Source: Jeongeupia sp. USM3 (GTDB taxonomy: Bacteria; Pseudomonadota; Gammaproteobacteria; Burkholderiales; Chitinibacteraceae). Taken from it: a DNA stretch of 64,000 nt. Positions 1 through 8,988 of this stretch are shown here, in pieces. The notes beneath the pieces are model-generated. The model was not told the DNA's origin, ran no database searches, and saw nothing but the letters and a program-made list of their open reading frames with translations. The stretch is taken from assembly GCF_001808185.1 (NCBI RefSeq), contig NZ_CP017668.1, positions 992,001-1,056,000 on the forward strand. Direction: 5' to 3'. How positions within the stretch are numbered: the stretch's first letter is position 1; each line of letters begins with the position of its first letter. The translations under genes and the position numbers were made by a program.

Positions 1-103
1 GCTGCTCGGCGCACTGGAAAACGATCAGGGCCTGCGCATCGTCCGCGCCGATATCCGCGGCGACAAAGGCACGGTCCAGGCCGAATTGCAGGTGCAGCCA
101 TGA
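1..103 (+). CDS. gspM: Type II secretion protein M (GspM), C-terminal fragment
   Basis: Partial gene; the window opens inside it. The frame from base 2 encodes about 33 residues of an alternating beta-strand pattern (LLGALENDQGLRIVRADIR and on) and stops at the TGA at 101-103. That stop overlaps the ATG of the next gene (ATGA), as expected for translational coupling. GspM is an inner-membrane assembly-platform protein of the general secretory pathway whose C-terminal periplasmic ferredoxin-like domain looks like this. The call rests mainly on being directly upstream of gspN, since too little sequence remains for independent identification. Confidence 0.55.
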   Translation, partial: LLGALENDQGLRIVRADIRGDKGTVQAELQVQP

Positions 104-825
104 AGCCCCTCGGTAATCGGCGCCTGCTGATCGTGTTCTCGGCCTGCCTGGCCGCCGCGGTCATCGGTCGCCTGCCGGCAAGCCTGTTTGCCGGTCTGGT
201 GCCGGCGCCGCTGCAGCTGGGCAGCGTCAGCGGCACGCTCTGGAGCGGTCGCGCTGCGCAGGTCGGCATCAACGGCCAGGAACTGGTGCGCGGACTGTCG
301 TGGCAATGGCGCCCTGCCGCGCTGCTGCGCGGCGAGCTGGGCTGGTCGCTCCGCGGCGATCCGGCAACCCCGCTCTCGGCCGAACTTCACGCCGGCCCGA
401 CCGGCATCGGCCTGCGCAATTTCGACGCCCGGCTGCCGGCGGCGCCGCTGCTGGCCCTGGCCAAGCCACTGGCGCCGTTCCAGCTCGGCGGCACGCTGGC
501 GATCCGCGCCGGCGAGATCGGCCGCGATGCGCTGAGCGCCGCCCAGGTGCAGTGGCTCGATGCAAGCTCGCCGATCACGCCGCAGGCCAACCCGTTCGGC
601 AGCTACAAGCTGGACCTGAGCCGTGACGGGCAGCGGCTGAACTGGCGCATGGCGCCGCTCGGCGGTCGCCTGGACGTCGCCGGCGACGGCAGCGTCGGCC
701 CGGCAGGGCCGCAGGGCACGCTGACGCTGCGACCGGCCGACGGCCAGGCCGCGCTGTTCGCACCGCTGCTCGACAGGCTGCCCGGCGATGCCCGCGCGCG
801 GACGCTGCAGCTCGGCGCGCCGTGA
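100..825 (+). CDS. gspN: Type II secretion system protein N (GspN)
   Basis: 241 residues. One N-terminal membrane segment (about residues 9-30) is followed by a periplasmic domain containing the family's typical stretch around residues 35-60, LGSVSGTLWSGRA and then LSWQWRP, where a beta-rich domain begins. GspN is an accessory inner-membrane component of the type II secretion apparatus that exports folded exoproteins across the outer membrane. The start overlaps the stop of the upstream GspM frame, and this looks like the last gene of the gsp operon, because the next gene has its own perfect -10 element. Identification is by family pattern and context. Confidence 0.85.
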   Translation: MKPLGNRRLLIVFSACLAAAVIGRLPASLFAGLVPAPLQLGSVSGTLWSGRAAQVGINGQELVRGLSWQWRPAALLRGELGWSLRGDPATPLSAELHAGPTGIGLRNFDARLPAAPLLALAKPLAPFQLGGTLAIRAGEIGRDALSAAQVQWLDASSPITPQANPFGSYKLDLSRDGQRLNWRMAPLGGRLDVAGDGSVGPAGPQGTLTLRPADGQAALFAPLLDRLPGDARARTLQLGAP

Positions 826-840
826 GCGGCGCAAGCCGCT

Positions 841-846
841 TATAAT
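841..846 (+). promoter_or_regulatory. Perfect -10 hexamer (TATAAT) upstream of glnB
   Basis: TATAAT lies 34 bases upstream of the glnB ATG and 15 bases after the gspN stop. It is flanked by short CCGC/GCGG arms. No good TTGACA-like -35 is visible at 16-18 bases spacing, so this may need an activator or be a partial promoter. It suggests that glnB is transcribed separately from gspN. Confidence 0.5.
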
Positions 847-879
847 CGCGGTTTCCGCCGAACCCGACAGGATACCGAC

Positions 880-1218
880 ATGAAAAAGATCGAAGCGATC
901 ATCAAACCGTTCAAGCTCGACGAAGTACGCGAAGCGCTGTCCGACCTGGGCATTTCCGGCCTGACCGTCACCGAGGTCAAGGGTTTCGGCCGCCAGAAGG
1001 GCCACACCGAGCTGTACCGCGGCGCCGAGTACGTCGTCGACTTCCTGCCCAAGGCCAAGGTCGAGGTCGTGCTGGCCGATGATCAGGTCGACGCGGCGAT
1101 CGAGGCGATCGTCAAGGCTGCGAACACCGGCAAGATCGGCGACGGCAAGATCTTCGTCTCGCCGGTCGAGCATGTCGTGCGCATCCGCACCGGCGAAATC
1201 AACGAGCAGGCACTGTAA
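880..1218 (+). CDS. glnB: Nitrogen regulatory protein PII
   Basis: 112 residues, the exact usual length of PII. It begins MKKIEAIIKPFKLDEVREAL and carries the T-loop with the uridylylation tyrosine Tyr51 (RGAEY) and the C-terminal signature GKIGDGKIFV. PII trimers sense 2-oxoglutarate, ATP/ADP and, through uridylylation by GlnD, glutamine status, and control glutamine synthetase adenylylation and NtrB/NtrC in the cytoplasm. It could equally be named glnK, because the two paralogs cannot be separated by sequence alone; no amtB lies next to it, which favours glnB. A strong hairpin terminator follows at 1236. Confidence 0.93.
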   Translation: MKKIEAIIKPFKLDEVREALSDLGISGLTVTEVKGFGRQKGHTELYRGAEYVVDFLPKAKVEVVLADDQVDAAIEAIVKAANTGKIGDGKIFVSPVEHVVRIRTGEINEQAL

Positions 1219-1235
1219 GCCCCGCTACCGCGACG

Positions 1236-1259
1236 AAGCCCGGCGCCGCCGGGCTTTTT
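1236..1259 (+). terminator. Rho-independent terminator after glnB
   Basis: AAGCCCGGC/GCCGGGCTT stem closed by a short loop and followed by a T5 run, 18 bases past the glnB stop. Confidence 0.85.
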
Positions 1260-1360
1260 CATGCCCGCCGAGCACGCCCCGTCCGGCAGCGGCCAGCGTC
1301 GCCCCGCCGGATCGAGCCGCATTTCACTGCGACGGCCGGACCGGACGGCAACCTGCCGCA

Positions 1361-3526
1361 CTAGACATCCTGCGGATCGACGTCGATCACCCAGCGCACG
1401 CCCTTCGGCGGCTTGGCCGCGAGCAGTCCGGCCAGATGGGCGGCCGCCGCGACGACCGGGCCGCGCGTCGGCGCGGTCACGAGCAGTTGCGCCCTTTCCC
1501 AGCCGGCCTTGCGGCTCATCGTCGCCGCGATCGGGCTCATCGCCTGCACGTCCTGCCCGGCCAGCGCGCCACGCAGCGCATTCAGGAAGGCCAGCGCGGT
1601 GTCGATGCGCTTGGCTTCGGCACGGACCATCAGCCAGGCGGCGCACGGTGGCAGCATCAGTTCGCGCCGCGCCGCCAGCTGCGCGTCGGCAAACGCCGCG
1701 TAGTCGCCGGCCAGCAGCGCCGCATAGAACGGGTGCTCGGGATAGCGCGTCTGGATCAGCACCTGCCCCGGCTGGCCGGCGCGGCCGGCGCGGCCGGCCA
1801 CCTGCAGCAGTTGTGCGAACAGCCGCTCCTCGGCGCGGAAGTCGACGCTGAACAGGCCGGCGTCGGCGTTGAGCACGACGACAAGCTGCAGATTGGCGAA
1901 ATCGTGGCCCTTGGCGAGCATCTGCGTGCCGACGAGCAGCCGGATCTCGCCGTCGTGCACCTGCGCCAGCATCGCCTCGAGGCTGCCCTTGCGGCGGGTG
2001 TTGTCGCGGTCGATGCGCAAGGGCGGCGTATCGGGAAAGCGTGCGGCGAGCGCGTCCTCGATCCGCTGCGTGCCCTGCCCCAGCGGCTTGAGGTCGGCGT
2101 TGCCGCAGTCCGGACACTCGGCCGGAATCGCGCACTCGAAGCCGCAGTGGTGGCAGCGCAGCCGGCGATCGCCGAGGTGCAGCACCAGCCTGGCCTCGCA
2201 GCGCCTGCAGTTGCTGACCCAGCCGCACTCGTTGCACGCCAGCACCGGCGCATAACCGCGGCGATTGATGAACACCAGCGCCTGGCCGCCGCGCGCCAGC
2301 GTCGCGCGCAAGCGCTCGAGCGCCAGTGGATGGATGCCGTCCTGCAGCGCGATCCGGCCGGTCGGCAGCACCTCGAGCGTCGGCGCCACCGCGCCGGCAA
2401 CGGCGCGCAGCGGCAGGTCGAGCCGCGCGTAGCGGCCTTCGCTGGCGTTCTTCCACGTTTCGATGCTTGGCGTCGCCGAGCCGAGCAGCACCGGCAGCTT
2501 GCGGTCGCGCGCACGCCAGACGGCGAGATCGCGCGCCGAATAGCGCACGCCCTCCTGTTGCCGGTACGAGCCGTCGTGCTCTTCGTCGACGACGATCAGC
2601 CCCAGCCTCGGCAGCGGCGTGAACACCGCCAGCCGCGTACCGAGGACGATGCGCGCTTCGCCGCGCGCCGCCTGCAGCCAGTTGCGCGTGCGCTCGCCGT
2701 CGGCGAGACCGCTGTGCAGGCTGACGATGGCCTCGTCGGGAAAGCGGGCGCGAAACCGCGCCTCGAGTTGCGGTGTCAGGTTGATCTCGGGCACCAGCAC
2801 CAGCACCTGCTCGTCGCGCGCCAGCCGTTGGGCGATCGTGCGCAGATAGACCTCGGTCTTGCCCGAGCCGGTCACGCCGTAGAGCAGGAAGGCGGCAAAG
2901 CCGTCGGCGGCATCCACGGCGGCCACCGCGGCCGCCTGCGCCGCGTTGAGGGCCGGCAACGCCGCCTGCCGCGGTGCGCCGCCGGCCCGGTCCGGCGCGA
3001 CGGCGACGACCTCGCCGGCAGCCTGCCAGTCGGCCAGCCAGCGCAGCGCGTCACCCGCGACGTCGCGTACGGCTTCGCGCGATTGCGGCGTGCGCAGCAG
3101 CTCGGCGAGCTGGCGCTGCTTCTTCGCCCGCGGCGACAGCCGCGCCAGCAGGGCATCGGCATTGGCGGCCTGCCAGCGCCAGTTCGTCCCGTCGCCGCTC
3201 CATGGTCTGGGCTGTCGCAGCGCCGCCGGCAAGGCGGCAGCAAGCACCATGCCCAGCGGTGCGGCGTAGTAGTCGGCGCAGAACCGGCACAGCGCGAGCA
3301 CGTCGGCCGGCAGCGCGGGCAGGTCGGCGGGCGCGTCGGCGATGTCCTTGAGATTGGGAAAATCGGGCGGGACATCGCCGGCCGCCAGCACGATGCCGGA
3401 CAGGGTCTGGCGTCCGAACGGCACGATCACCCGCTCGCCGACCCCGGCCGCTCCGGCCGGCGCGCGGTAGTCGAAACAGCGCGGCAAGGGAAGATCAAGA
3501 GCGACCGAGAGGTAGACGTACGGCAT
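1361..3526 (-). CDS. priA: Primosomal protein N', replication-restart helicase PriA
   Basis: 721 residues from the chosen start at 3526 (MPYVYLSVALDLPLP, the normal PriA beginning). A longer frame reaches 3574 but lacks family support. Walker A GVTGSGKT is at residues 217-224, the Walker B-type VVDEEHDGSY follows, and eight cysteines in the middle third (CNECG, CRRC, CHHCG, CPDCG) form the two zinc sites. PriA recognises stalled forks and D-loops and reloads DnaB with PriB/PriC/DnaT. It points away from hemE's 5' side as part of a minus-strand run; priA-hemE adjacency is common in betaproteobacteria. A DnaA-box-like site lies in its upstream region. Confidence 0.96.
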   Translation of the reverse strand: MPYVYLSVALDLPLPRCFDYRAPAGAAGVGERVIVPFGRQTLSGIVLAAGDVPPDFPNLKDIADAPADLPALPADVLALCRFCADYYAAPLGMVLAAALPAALRQPRPWSGDGTNWRWQAANADALLARLSPRAKKQRQLAELLRTPQSREAVRDVAGDALRWLADWQAAGEVVAVAPDRAGGAPRQAALPALNAAQAAAVAAVDAADGFAAFLLYGVTGSGKTEVYLRTIAQRLARDEQVLVLVPEINLTPQLEARFRARFPDEAIVSLHSGLADGERTRNWLQAARGEARIVLGTRLAVFTPLPRLGLIVVDEEHDGSYRQQEGVRYSARDLAVWRARDRKLPVLLGSATPSIETWKNASEGRYARLDLPLRAVAGAVAPTLEVLPTGRIALQDGIHPLALERLRATLARGGQALVFINRRGYAPVLACNECGWVSNCRRCEARLVLHLGDRRLRCHHCGFECAIPAECPDCGNADLKPLGQGTQRIEDALAARFPDTPPLRIDRDNTRRKGSLEAMLAQVHDGEIRLLVGTQMLAKGHDFANLQLVVVLNADAGLFSVDFRAEERLFAQLLQVAGRAGRAGQPGQVLIQTRYPEHPFYAALLAGDYAAFADAQLAARRELMLPPCAAWLMVRAEAKRIDTALAFLNALRGALAGQDVQAMSPIAATMSRKAGWERAQLLVTAPTRGPVVAAAAHLAGLLAAKPPKGVRWVIDVDPQDV

Positions 3527-3844
3527 TCTGGGTTGGTTCAAGACGGAATATTGCCGCTCGAGAAAACTACCCACAAATTATGTGGATAACTTTGTGAACA
3601 GCTGCTGCGGATGTGCCCCAAAGCCAGTATCACTCTTGATTCAGCTAGGTTGCACAAATTTTAAACCGAATTCCTATTTCGTTATAAATCAAAGACTTAG
3701 CAAAATTATGCGATGCTGAAATATCTGCAGATCGGGCTTGACAAGCCTTGTCGGCCACGGCCTAGCTTTGTTAATAACTTACGTTCAACATCAGCGTAAT
3801 TTCTGACGGGTTCCGGCTAAAGCCTTGTCATATTTGAGATTTTG
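3527..3844. other. AT-rich intergenic region between priA and hemE with a DnaA-box pair
   Basis: 318 bases without a gene, clearly more AT-rich than its surroundings, especially 3640-3800. A perfect 9-mer DnaA box (TTATCCACA) sits on the minus strand at 3582-3590. A 7/9 match on the plus strand (3568-3576) faces it across five bases, together forming a CCACA/TGTGG inverted repeat. The region must also hold the priA promoter. The full set of boxes expected of a chromosomal origin is not visible, so a role in DnaA-responsive regulation of priA is the more modest reading. Confidence 0.5.
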
Positions 3845-4909
3845 CTATGCAACATGACGTTGCCGTGAAAGCTTGTGCACGGTATCGACCAGTGCGGCAA
3901 CATGCTCGGGCGGGGTGAACTGATTGATGCCGTGGCCGAGGTTGAAGACGTGGCCGCTGCCGTCACCATAGGACGCCAGCAAGCGCCCGACCTCGGCCTC
4001 GATCGCCGCCGGTTTGGCAAACAGCGCGTTCGGGTCGAAATTGCCCTGCAGCGCGACCCGGTCGCCAACGCGACGGCGCGCTTCGGCCAGGTCGACGGTC
4101 CAGTCGAGGCCGAGTGCATCGCAGCCGGTGCCGGCCAGATCCTCGAGCCACAGCCCGCCACCCTTGGTGAACAGGATCACCGGAACGCGGCGGCCGTCGG
4201 CCTCGCGTTTCAGGCCGGCGACGATGCGGCGCATGTAGGCGAGCGAGAATTCCTGATACTTGCCGTAGGCCAGCGCCCCGCCCCAGGTGTCGAAAATCTG
4301 CACCGCCTGTGCACCGGCGTCGATCTGCGCATTCAAGTAGGCGGTGACCGTCTGCGCGTTCACCTCGAGGATGTGGTGCAGCAGTTCGGGCCGGTCGTAC
4401 ATCATCGTCTTGATGCGGCGGAAGTCGCTCGAGCTGCCGCCTTCGATCATGTAGCAGGCCAGCGTGAACGGGCTGCCCGAGAAACCGATCAGCGGCACGC
4501 GGCCGTCCAGCGCCTTGCGGATCGACGAAACTGCATCGAACACGTACTGCAGCTCGGACAGATCGGGCACCGCCAGCTTGCGGATGTCGGCCTCATGCTG
4601 CAGCGGCCGTTCGAACTTCGGTCCCTCGCCTTCGGCGAAGTACAGCCCCAGACCCATCGCGTCGGGGACGGTGAGGATGTCCGAGAACAGGATCGCCGCG
4701 TCGAGCGGGAAGCGCTCGAGTGGCTGCAAGGTGACCTCGGTTGCCAGTTCGGTGTTCTTGCACAGCTGCAGGAAGGAGCCGGCCTGCTTGCGCGTCGCGC
4801 AGTATTCCGGCAGATAGCGGCCGGCCTGGCGCATCAGCCAGACCGGGGTGTAATCGACAGGCTGACGCAGCAGCGCGCGCAGGAAGGTATCGTTTTGCAG
4901 TTGGGTCAT
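3845..4909 (-). CDS. hemE: Uroporphyrinogen decarboxylase
   Basis: 354 residues, the standard length. It has the N-terminal substrate-binding signature PVWLMRQAGRYLPEY (about residues 22-36) and the second signature GFSGSPFTLACYMIEG near residue 145. HemE removes the four acetate carboxyls of uroporphyrinogen III to give coproporphyrinogen III, a cytoplasmic step of haem synthesis. The gene lies 17 bases downstream of the ABC transporter gene on the same strand, so it is probably cotranscribed with it. Confidence 0.97.
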   Translation of the reverse strand: MTQLQNDTFLRALLRQPVDYTPVWLMRQAGRYLPEYCATRKQAGSFLQLCKNTELATEVTLQPLERFPLDAAILFSDILTVPDAMGLGLYFAEGEGPKFERPLQHEADIRKLAVPDLSELQYVFDAVSSIRKALDGRVPLIGFSGSPFTLACYMIEGGSSSDFRRIKTMMYDRPELLHHILEVNAQTVTAYLNAQIDAGAQAVQIFDTWGGALAYGKYQEFSLAYMRRIVAGLKREADGRRVPVILFTKGGGLWLEDLAGTGCDALGLDWTVDLAEARRRVGDRVALQGNFDPNALFAKPAAIEAEVGRLLASYGDGSGHVFNLGHGINQFTPPEHVAALVDTVHKLSRQRHVA

Positions 4910-4926
4910 GAGTCGTCAATCCCGGA

Positions 4927-6648
4927 TCAGGCAAGCTGCCAGCTGCCGTCGCCGAGTGTTTCCAGATGATGGTTGTGGAAGGTGCGCAGCGTCGAACGGT
5001 GGCCGACGCTGACGATGATGCTGTCGGGCAGCCGGTCTTCGACCAGCTGGTACAGAATGGCTTCGTTGGCTTCGTCGAGCGCCGAGCTCGCCTCGTCCAT
5101 CATCAGCACGGCCGGACGGATGAACAGCGCGCGCGCGAAGGCGATACGCTGCTGCTCGCCGAGGCTGAGGATGTGCGACCAGTTGTCGACGTCGTCGAGC
5201 CGGCCGACCAGATGCTCGAGCCGGACCGCGGCGAGCAAGGCGTCGAGTTCGGCGTCATCGCGCAACGGCTGTGCCGGGTAGCACAGCACCTCGCGCAGCG
5301 TGCCGAGCGGCAGATACGGCTTCTGCGCCAGGAACAGCACGCCCCGCTCCTTGACGTAGGCCATCTCGCCCTGTGAATACGGCCAGATGCCGGCCAGCGT
5401 ACGCAGCAGGGTCGATTTGCCGCTGCCCGACGGGCCCTGTACCAGCAGACGATCGCCCGCCTTGAGTTCGAGCTTCAGGTCGGCGAACAGCGGCGTGCCG
5501 TCGGGCTTGTGGACGTTCAGGCCGTCGATGCGCAGCCCTTCGGCCGATGTCGCCGGACGCGCAACCGGCAGCGCATCGGCCTTGCTCAGGCTGTCCTCGA
5601 AGGTGATCAGCCGGTCGATGATCGCTTTCCAGTTCGCCAGCGACGAAAAACTGCCGATGACGAAGTCGAGCGCGCCGTAAACCTGCCCGAAGGCGCTGTT
5701 GATCTGCATCAGCCCGCCAAGCTGGATCTCCTTGGCGAAGTAACGCGGCGCCGCAACGATGATCGGGAAAATGATCGCCAGTTGCCCCCAGAACGACGTG
5801 AACCAGATCAGTTTCTTCTGCCGGCGGATCAGCGCCCAGTAATTGGCGACGAAGGCATCGATTCGCGCGCGCAGCGTGCGGGTTTCACCGACTTCGCCGT
5901 GATACAGCGCAACCGATTCGGCGTTCTCGCGCACCCGGACGAGGCCGAAACGGAAGTCGGCCTCGCGGCGCTGCTGTTCGAAGTTGAGCTTGACCAGCGG
6001 CCGGCCGACCAGCACGGTCACGACCGAGCCGACCAGCGCATAGATCAGCGCAACCCAGACCATGTAGCCGGGAATGTTGAACTCGTGACCGCCGAGCGTG
6101 AAATGCAGCGGCCCCGACAGCGTCCACAGGATGGTGACGAAGGAGAAGAACGTCACCAGCGAGTTCATCAGCCCGAGCGCCAGCCCGAGCGTGCTGGTCA
6201 CGAACATCTGCGTGTCTTCGGCAATCCGCTGGTCCGGGTTGTCGGTCTGGCGGTCGGTCAGCTGCAGGCGGTAATAGCCCTGGTGCTCGAGCCAGCGTCG
6301 CGACATGTGCGCGGCAAACCAGCGCCGCCACTTGATCTCGAGCATCTGCTGCAGATAGAAGCGGTAGACGCTGATGAAGATCCAGATCGCCGCCAGCCAG
6401 CTGAATTTGACGATCGCCGCCTTGAAGCCGCCGGCATCGAGGTTCTGCAACGTGTTGTAGAAGGTGTTGTACCAGCTGTTGAACAACACGTTCATGTAGA
6501 CCGAACCGAGGTTCAGCCCGACGACAACGGCGAGCAGGCCGTAGGCCTTCCACTTCTCCTCGCTGGTCCAGAACGGCCTGGCGAGCCGCCAGAACTGCCG
6601 GAACAGGTGTCGGACTGTAGGTACATTGGCGGGTGCGGATGCCTGCAT
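4927..6648 (-). CDS. ABCD/SbmA-type ABC transporter, permease fused to ATPase (YddA-like)
   Basis: 573 residues from the ATG at 6648. A longer frame would start with TTG at 6675 inside the terminator of the upstream gene and was rejected. The N-terminal half holds six predicted membrane segments of the SbmA/BacA-like permease fold (NVLFNSWYNTFYNTLQ is typical). The C-terminal ATPase has Walker A GPSGSGKST, signature LSLGEQQR and Walker B VLMMDEASSALDE. This half-size fused architecture matches the YddA/ABCD4 group, some members of which move cobalamin or peptides. The substrate cannot be told here. It probably shares a transcript with hemE. Confidence 0.88.
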   Translation of the reverse strand: MQASAPANVPTVRHLFRQFWRLARPFWTSEEKWKAYGLLAVVVGLNLGSVYMNVLFNSWYNTFYNTLQNLDAGGFKAAIVKFSWLAAIWIFISVYRFYLQQMLEIKWRRWFAAHMSRRWLEHQGYYRLQLTDRQTDNPDQRIAEDTQMFVTSTLGLALGLMNSLVTFFSFVTILWTLSGPLHFTLGGHEFNIPGYMVWVALIYALVGSVVTVLVGRPLVKLNFEQQRREADFRFGLVRVRENAESVALYHGEVGETRTLRARIDAFVANYWALIRRQKKLIWFTSFWGQLAIIFPIIVAAPRYFAKEIQLGGLMQINSAFGQVYGALDFVIGSFSSLANWKAIIDRLITFEDSLSKADALPVARPATSAEGLRIDGLNVHKPDGTPLFADLKLELKAGDRLLVQGPSGSGKSTLLRTLAGIWPYSQGEMAYVKERGVLFLAQKPYLPLGTLREVLCYPAQPLRDDAELDALLAAVRLEHLVGRLDDVDNWSHILSLGEQQRIAFARALFIRPAVLMMDEASSALDEANEAILYQLVEDRLPDSIIVSVGHRSTLRTFHNHHLETLGDGSWQLA

Positions 6649-6672
6649 CGCGTCGGGGCCTCGGGGCTTAAG

Positions 6673-6700
6673 CAAAAACGGGCGAGACCGGCTCGCCCGC
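6673..6700 (-). terminator. Rho-independent terminator after the small secreted protein gene
   Basis: On the minus strand GGGCGAG...CTCGCCC is followed by TTTTTGC. It separates the 6715-7107 gene from the ABC transporter gene downstream. Confidence 0.8.
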
Positions 6701-6714
6701 GGGGATCTGCGTCG

Positions 6715-7107
6715 TTACGGGCAGGGACGTTGTGTCCAGCCCTTCTGGCCGCGGCGGCACAGCCAGTCCTGCCTGACCGCATCGATCTTCCAGACGTCGT
6801 CGAAGCGCAGCGCGAACGCATAGCGCTGCGTGGCGACGGCATCGTCGAGCAGGCCCTGCATTTCGACCTTCAGCGACACATGGTCGGGAATCTCGCCGCC
6901 CTTGCCCTGCTGGACGATCGTCAGGTTCCGGTACTCGGACAGCCCGTACTCGTCAGCGATCCGGTCCTTCAGGTAGTCGAACACCACCTCGACCGGCGCA
7001 TGGCCGGGCTTGCCGGTATAGATCGGCGCAGCGGCCTTCGCCGGCGCATCGGCAGCAAAGGCCGTGCCGCCGAAGCCCAGCGCCACGGCGAGCAGCAATG
7101 CGCGCAT
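6715..7107 (-). CDS. Small secreted protein of unknown function
   Basis: 130 residues from the ATG at 7107, whose A is also the last base of the glnS stop (TGATG). A GAAGGA ribosome binding site lies just upstream, and the signal peptide MRALLLAVALGFGGTAFA starts cleanly there; the longer frame uses GTG at 7128. After cleavage (AFA-AD) the mature protein is a mixed alpha/beta domain of about 110 residues with two C-terminal cysteines (WLCRRGQKGW...RPCP). I do not recognise the family. The coupling to glnS looks positional rather than functional. Confidence 0.75.
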   Translation of the reverse strand: MRALLLAVALGFGGTAFAADAPAKAAAPIYTGKPGHAPVEVVFDYLKDRIADEYGLSEYRNLTIVQQGKGGEIPDHVSLKVEMQGLLDDAVATQRYAFALRFDDVWKIDAVRQDWLCRRGQKGWTQRPCP

Positions 7108-8792
7108 CAGCCGTTTTCCTTCGCCCACGAATCGCGCAGCGTCACGGTCCGGTTGAACACCGGCTTGCCGCCGGGCTGGTGGTCGTGACTGTCGGTGACG
7201 AAATAACCGAGGCGTTCGAACTGGTAGCGCGTTTCCGGCGCCGCATCCTTGACGCAGGCTTCGACATAGCCGGTGACGACCTTGAGCGAGTCGGCATTGA
7301 TGAACTGCTTGAAGTCGACGTACTGGCCGTCATCGCCGCGCACCGCATCCGGACGCGCCTCGGTGAACAGCCGGTCGTACAGGCGCACTTCGGCCTCGAC
7401 GGCGTGCTCGGCCGACACCCAGTGGATCACGCCCTTGACCTTGCGGCCGACCGGGTTCTGGCCCAGCGTATCCGGGTCGATCGAGCACTTCAGTTCGACC
7501 ACCTTGCCGTCGGCATCCCTGACCACGTCATCGCACTTGATCACGTAGCTGTAGCGCAGGCGGACCTCGCCGCCCGGCGTCAGCCGCTGCCATTTCGGCG
7601 GCGGCACTTCGGCGAAGTCGTCGCGTTCGATGTAGAGCTCGCGCGCGATCGGCACCAGGCGCTCGCCGAACTCCTCGTGGTGCGGATGGAACGGCGCGCT
7701 GCGCGAACCGGTGGTCGCCGGGTCGAAATTGGTCAGCGTCACCTTGATCGGATCGAGCACCGCCATCACGCGCGGGCTGGCTTCTTCCAGCGTCTCGCGC
7801 ACGGCGCCTTCGAGCGACGAAAAGTCGACGACGTTCGGCGTCTTCGACACGCCGGCGCGCTGCGCGAACAGCCGTACACCCTCGGGGCTGTAGCCGCGGC
7901 GGCGCATGCCCGAAATCGTCGGCATGCGCGGATCGTTCCAGCCGGTGACCAGCTTTTCGTCGACGAGTTGCTTGAGCTTGCGCTTCGAGGTGACGACGTA
8001 GAGCGTTTCCAGCCGCGAAAACTCGATCTGCTGCGGATGGTTGCCGATGCTGATGTTGTCGAGCACCCAGTCGTACAGCGGCCGGTGGTCTTCGAATTCG
8101 AGCGTGCACAGGGAATGCGTTATGCCTTCGATCGCGTCCGAAATGCAGTGCGTGTAGTCGTACATCGGGTAGATGCACCAGTCATTGCCGGTGCGGTGGT
8201 GTTCGGCCCGCTTGATCCGGTAGATCACCGGATCGCGCATGTTCAGGTTCGGGCTCTGCATGTCGATCTTCAGCCGCAGCGTCTTGCTGCCGTCGGCGAA
8301 CTCGCCGGCCTTCATGCGCCGGAACAGGTCGAGGTTTTCCTCGGCCGAGCGCGAGCGGTACGGGCTTTCACGGCCCGGCACCTCGAAGTTGCCGCGGTAT
8401 TCGCGCATTTCTTCCGGTGTCAGGTCGCAGACAAAGGCCTTGCCGTTCTGGATCAGCTCCTCGGCGTAGTCGTACAGCTGCTGGAAGTAGTTCGATGCAT
8501 AGCGCGTCTCGCCGCTCCACTCGAAGCCGAGCCAGCGCACGTCATCCTGGATCGCGTGGACGTACTCGTCCTCTTCCTTCTCCGGATTGGTGTCGTCCAT
8601 GCGCAGGTTGCACAGGCCCTGGTAATCCTGGGCGATGCCGAAATTGACGGTGATCGCCTTGGCGTGGCCGATATGCAGATAGCCGTTGGGCTCGGGCGGA
8701 AAACGCGTCTGCACGGCGCTGCGCTTGCCGCTGGCGAGATCGGTATCGATGATGTGGCGGATGAAGTTGCTGACCGGAAGCTCGTTGCTCAT
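7107..8792 (-). CDS. glnS: Glutaminyl-tRNA synthetase
   Basis: 561 residues from the ATG at 8792 (MSNELPVSNFIRHIIDTDL). The frame continues 66 codons further upstream, but that part is Arg-rich out-of-family sequence. The class I HIGH motif appears in PEPNGYLHIGHAKAI (about residues 36-50) and the KMSKS equivalent in VVTSKRKL. The catalytic domain is followed by the anticodon-binding beta-barrels. It charges tRNA-Gln directly, so the organism does not depend on the Glu-tRNA-Gln amidotransferase route for this tRNA. Confidence 0.97.
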   Translation of the reverse strand: MSNELPVSNFIRHIIDTDLASGKRSAVQTRFPPEPNGYLHIGHAKAITVNFGIAQDYQGLCNLRMDDTNPEKEEDEYVHAIQDDVRWLGFEWSGETRYASNYFQQLYDYAEELIQNGKAFVCDLTPEEMREYRGNFEVPGRESPYRSRSAEENLDLFRRMKAGEFADGSKTLRLKIDMQSPNLNMRDPVIYRIKRAEHHRTGNDWCIYPMYDYTHCISDAIEGITHSLCTLEFEDHRPLYDWVLDNISIGNHPQQIEFSRLETLYVVTSKRKLKQLVDEKLVTGWNDPRMPTISGMRRRGYSPEGVRLFAQRAGVSKTPNVVDFSSLEGAVRETLEEASPRVMAVLDPIKVTLTNFDPATTGSRSAPFHPHHEEFGERLVPIARELYIERDDFAEVPPPKWQRLTPGGEVRLRYSYVIKCDDVVRDADGKVVELKCSIDPDTLGQNPVGRKVKGVIHWVSAEHAVEAEVRLYDRLFTEARPDAVRGDDGQYVDFKQFINADSLKVVTGYVEACVKDAAPETRYQFERLGYFVTDSHDHQPGGKPVFNRTVTLRDSWAKENG

Positions 8793-8988
8793 GCTCGATG
8801 GGGCTGTCGAATGGCTCAAACCACCGATTGTAGCGGAAAGCCCTGCCGGCTTGGATGCGCGGTTTTTACGCCGCCGCCGCCGCGTGCCGGACCCGGACGC
8901 CGAACGGCGGAAATCGCCCGGCCCGGATGAGTCTAAGCTGAAGGCAGGGTGCGCGCCCGGCGTGCCGTCGTGTACGAGGAGATCGGCC

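Noticed and set aside
1079..3589. 836-codon open frame on the plus strand opposite priA
   Set aside because: Antisense shadow of priA caused by GC-rich codon bias; composition is Arg/Gln/Ala-rich with no family resemblance.
3527..3844. Possible chromosomal replication origin
   Set aside because: Only one perfect and one imperfect DnaA box, and no dnaA, dnaN, gidA or atp genes nearby. Reported only as a DnaA-box finding.
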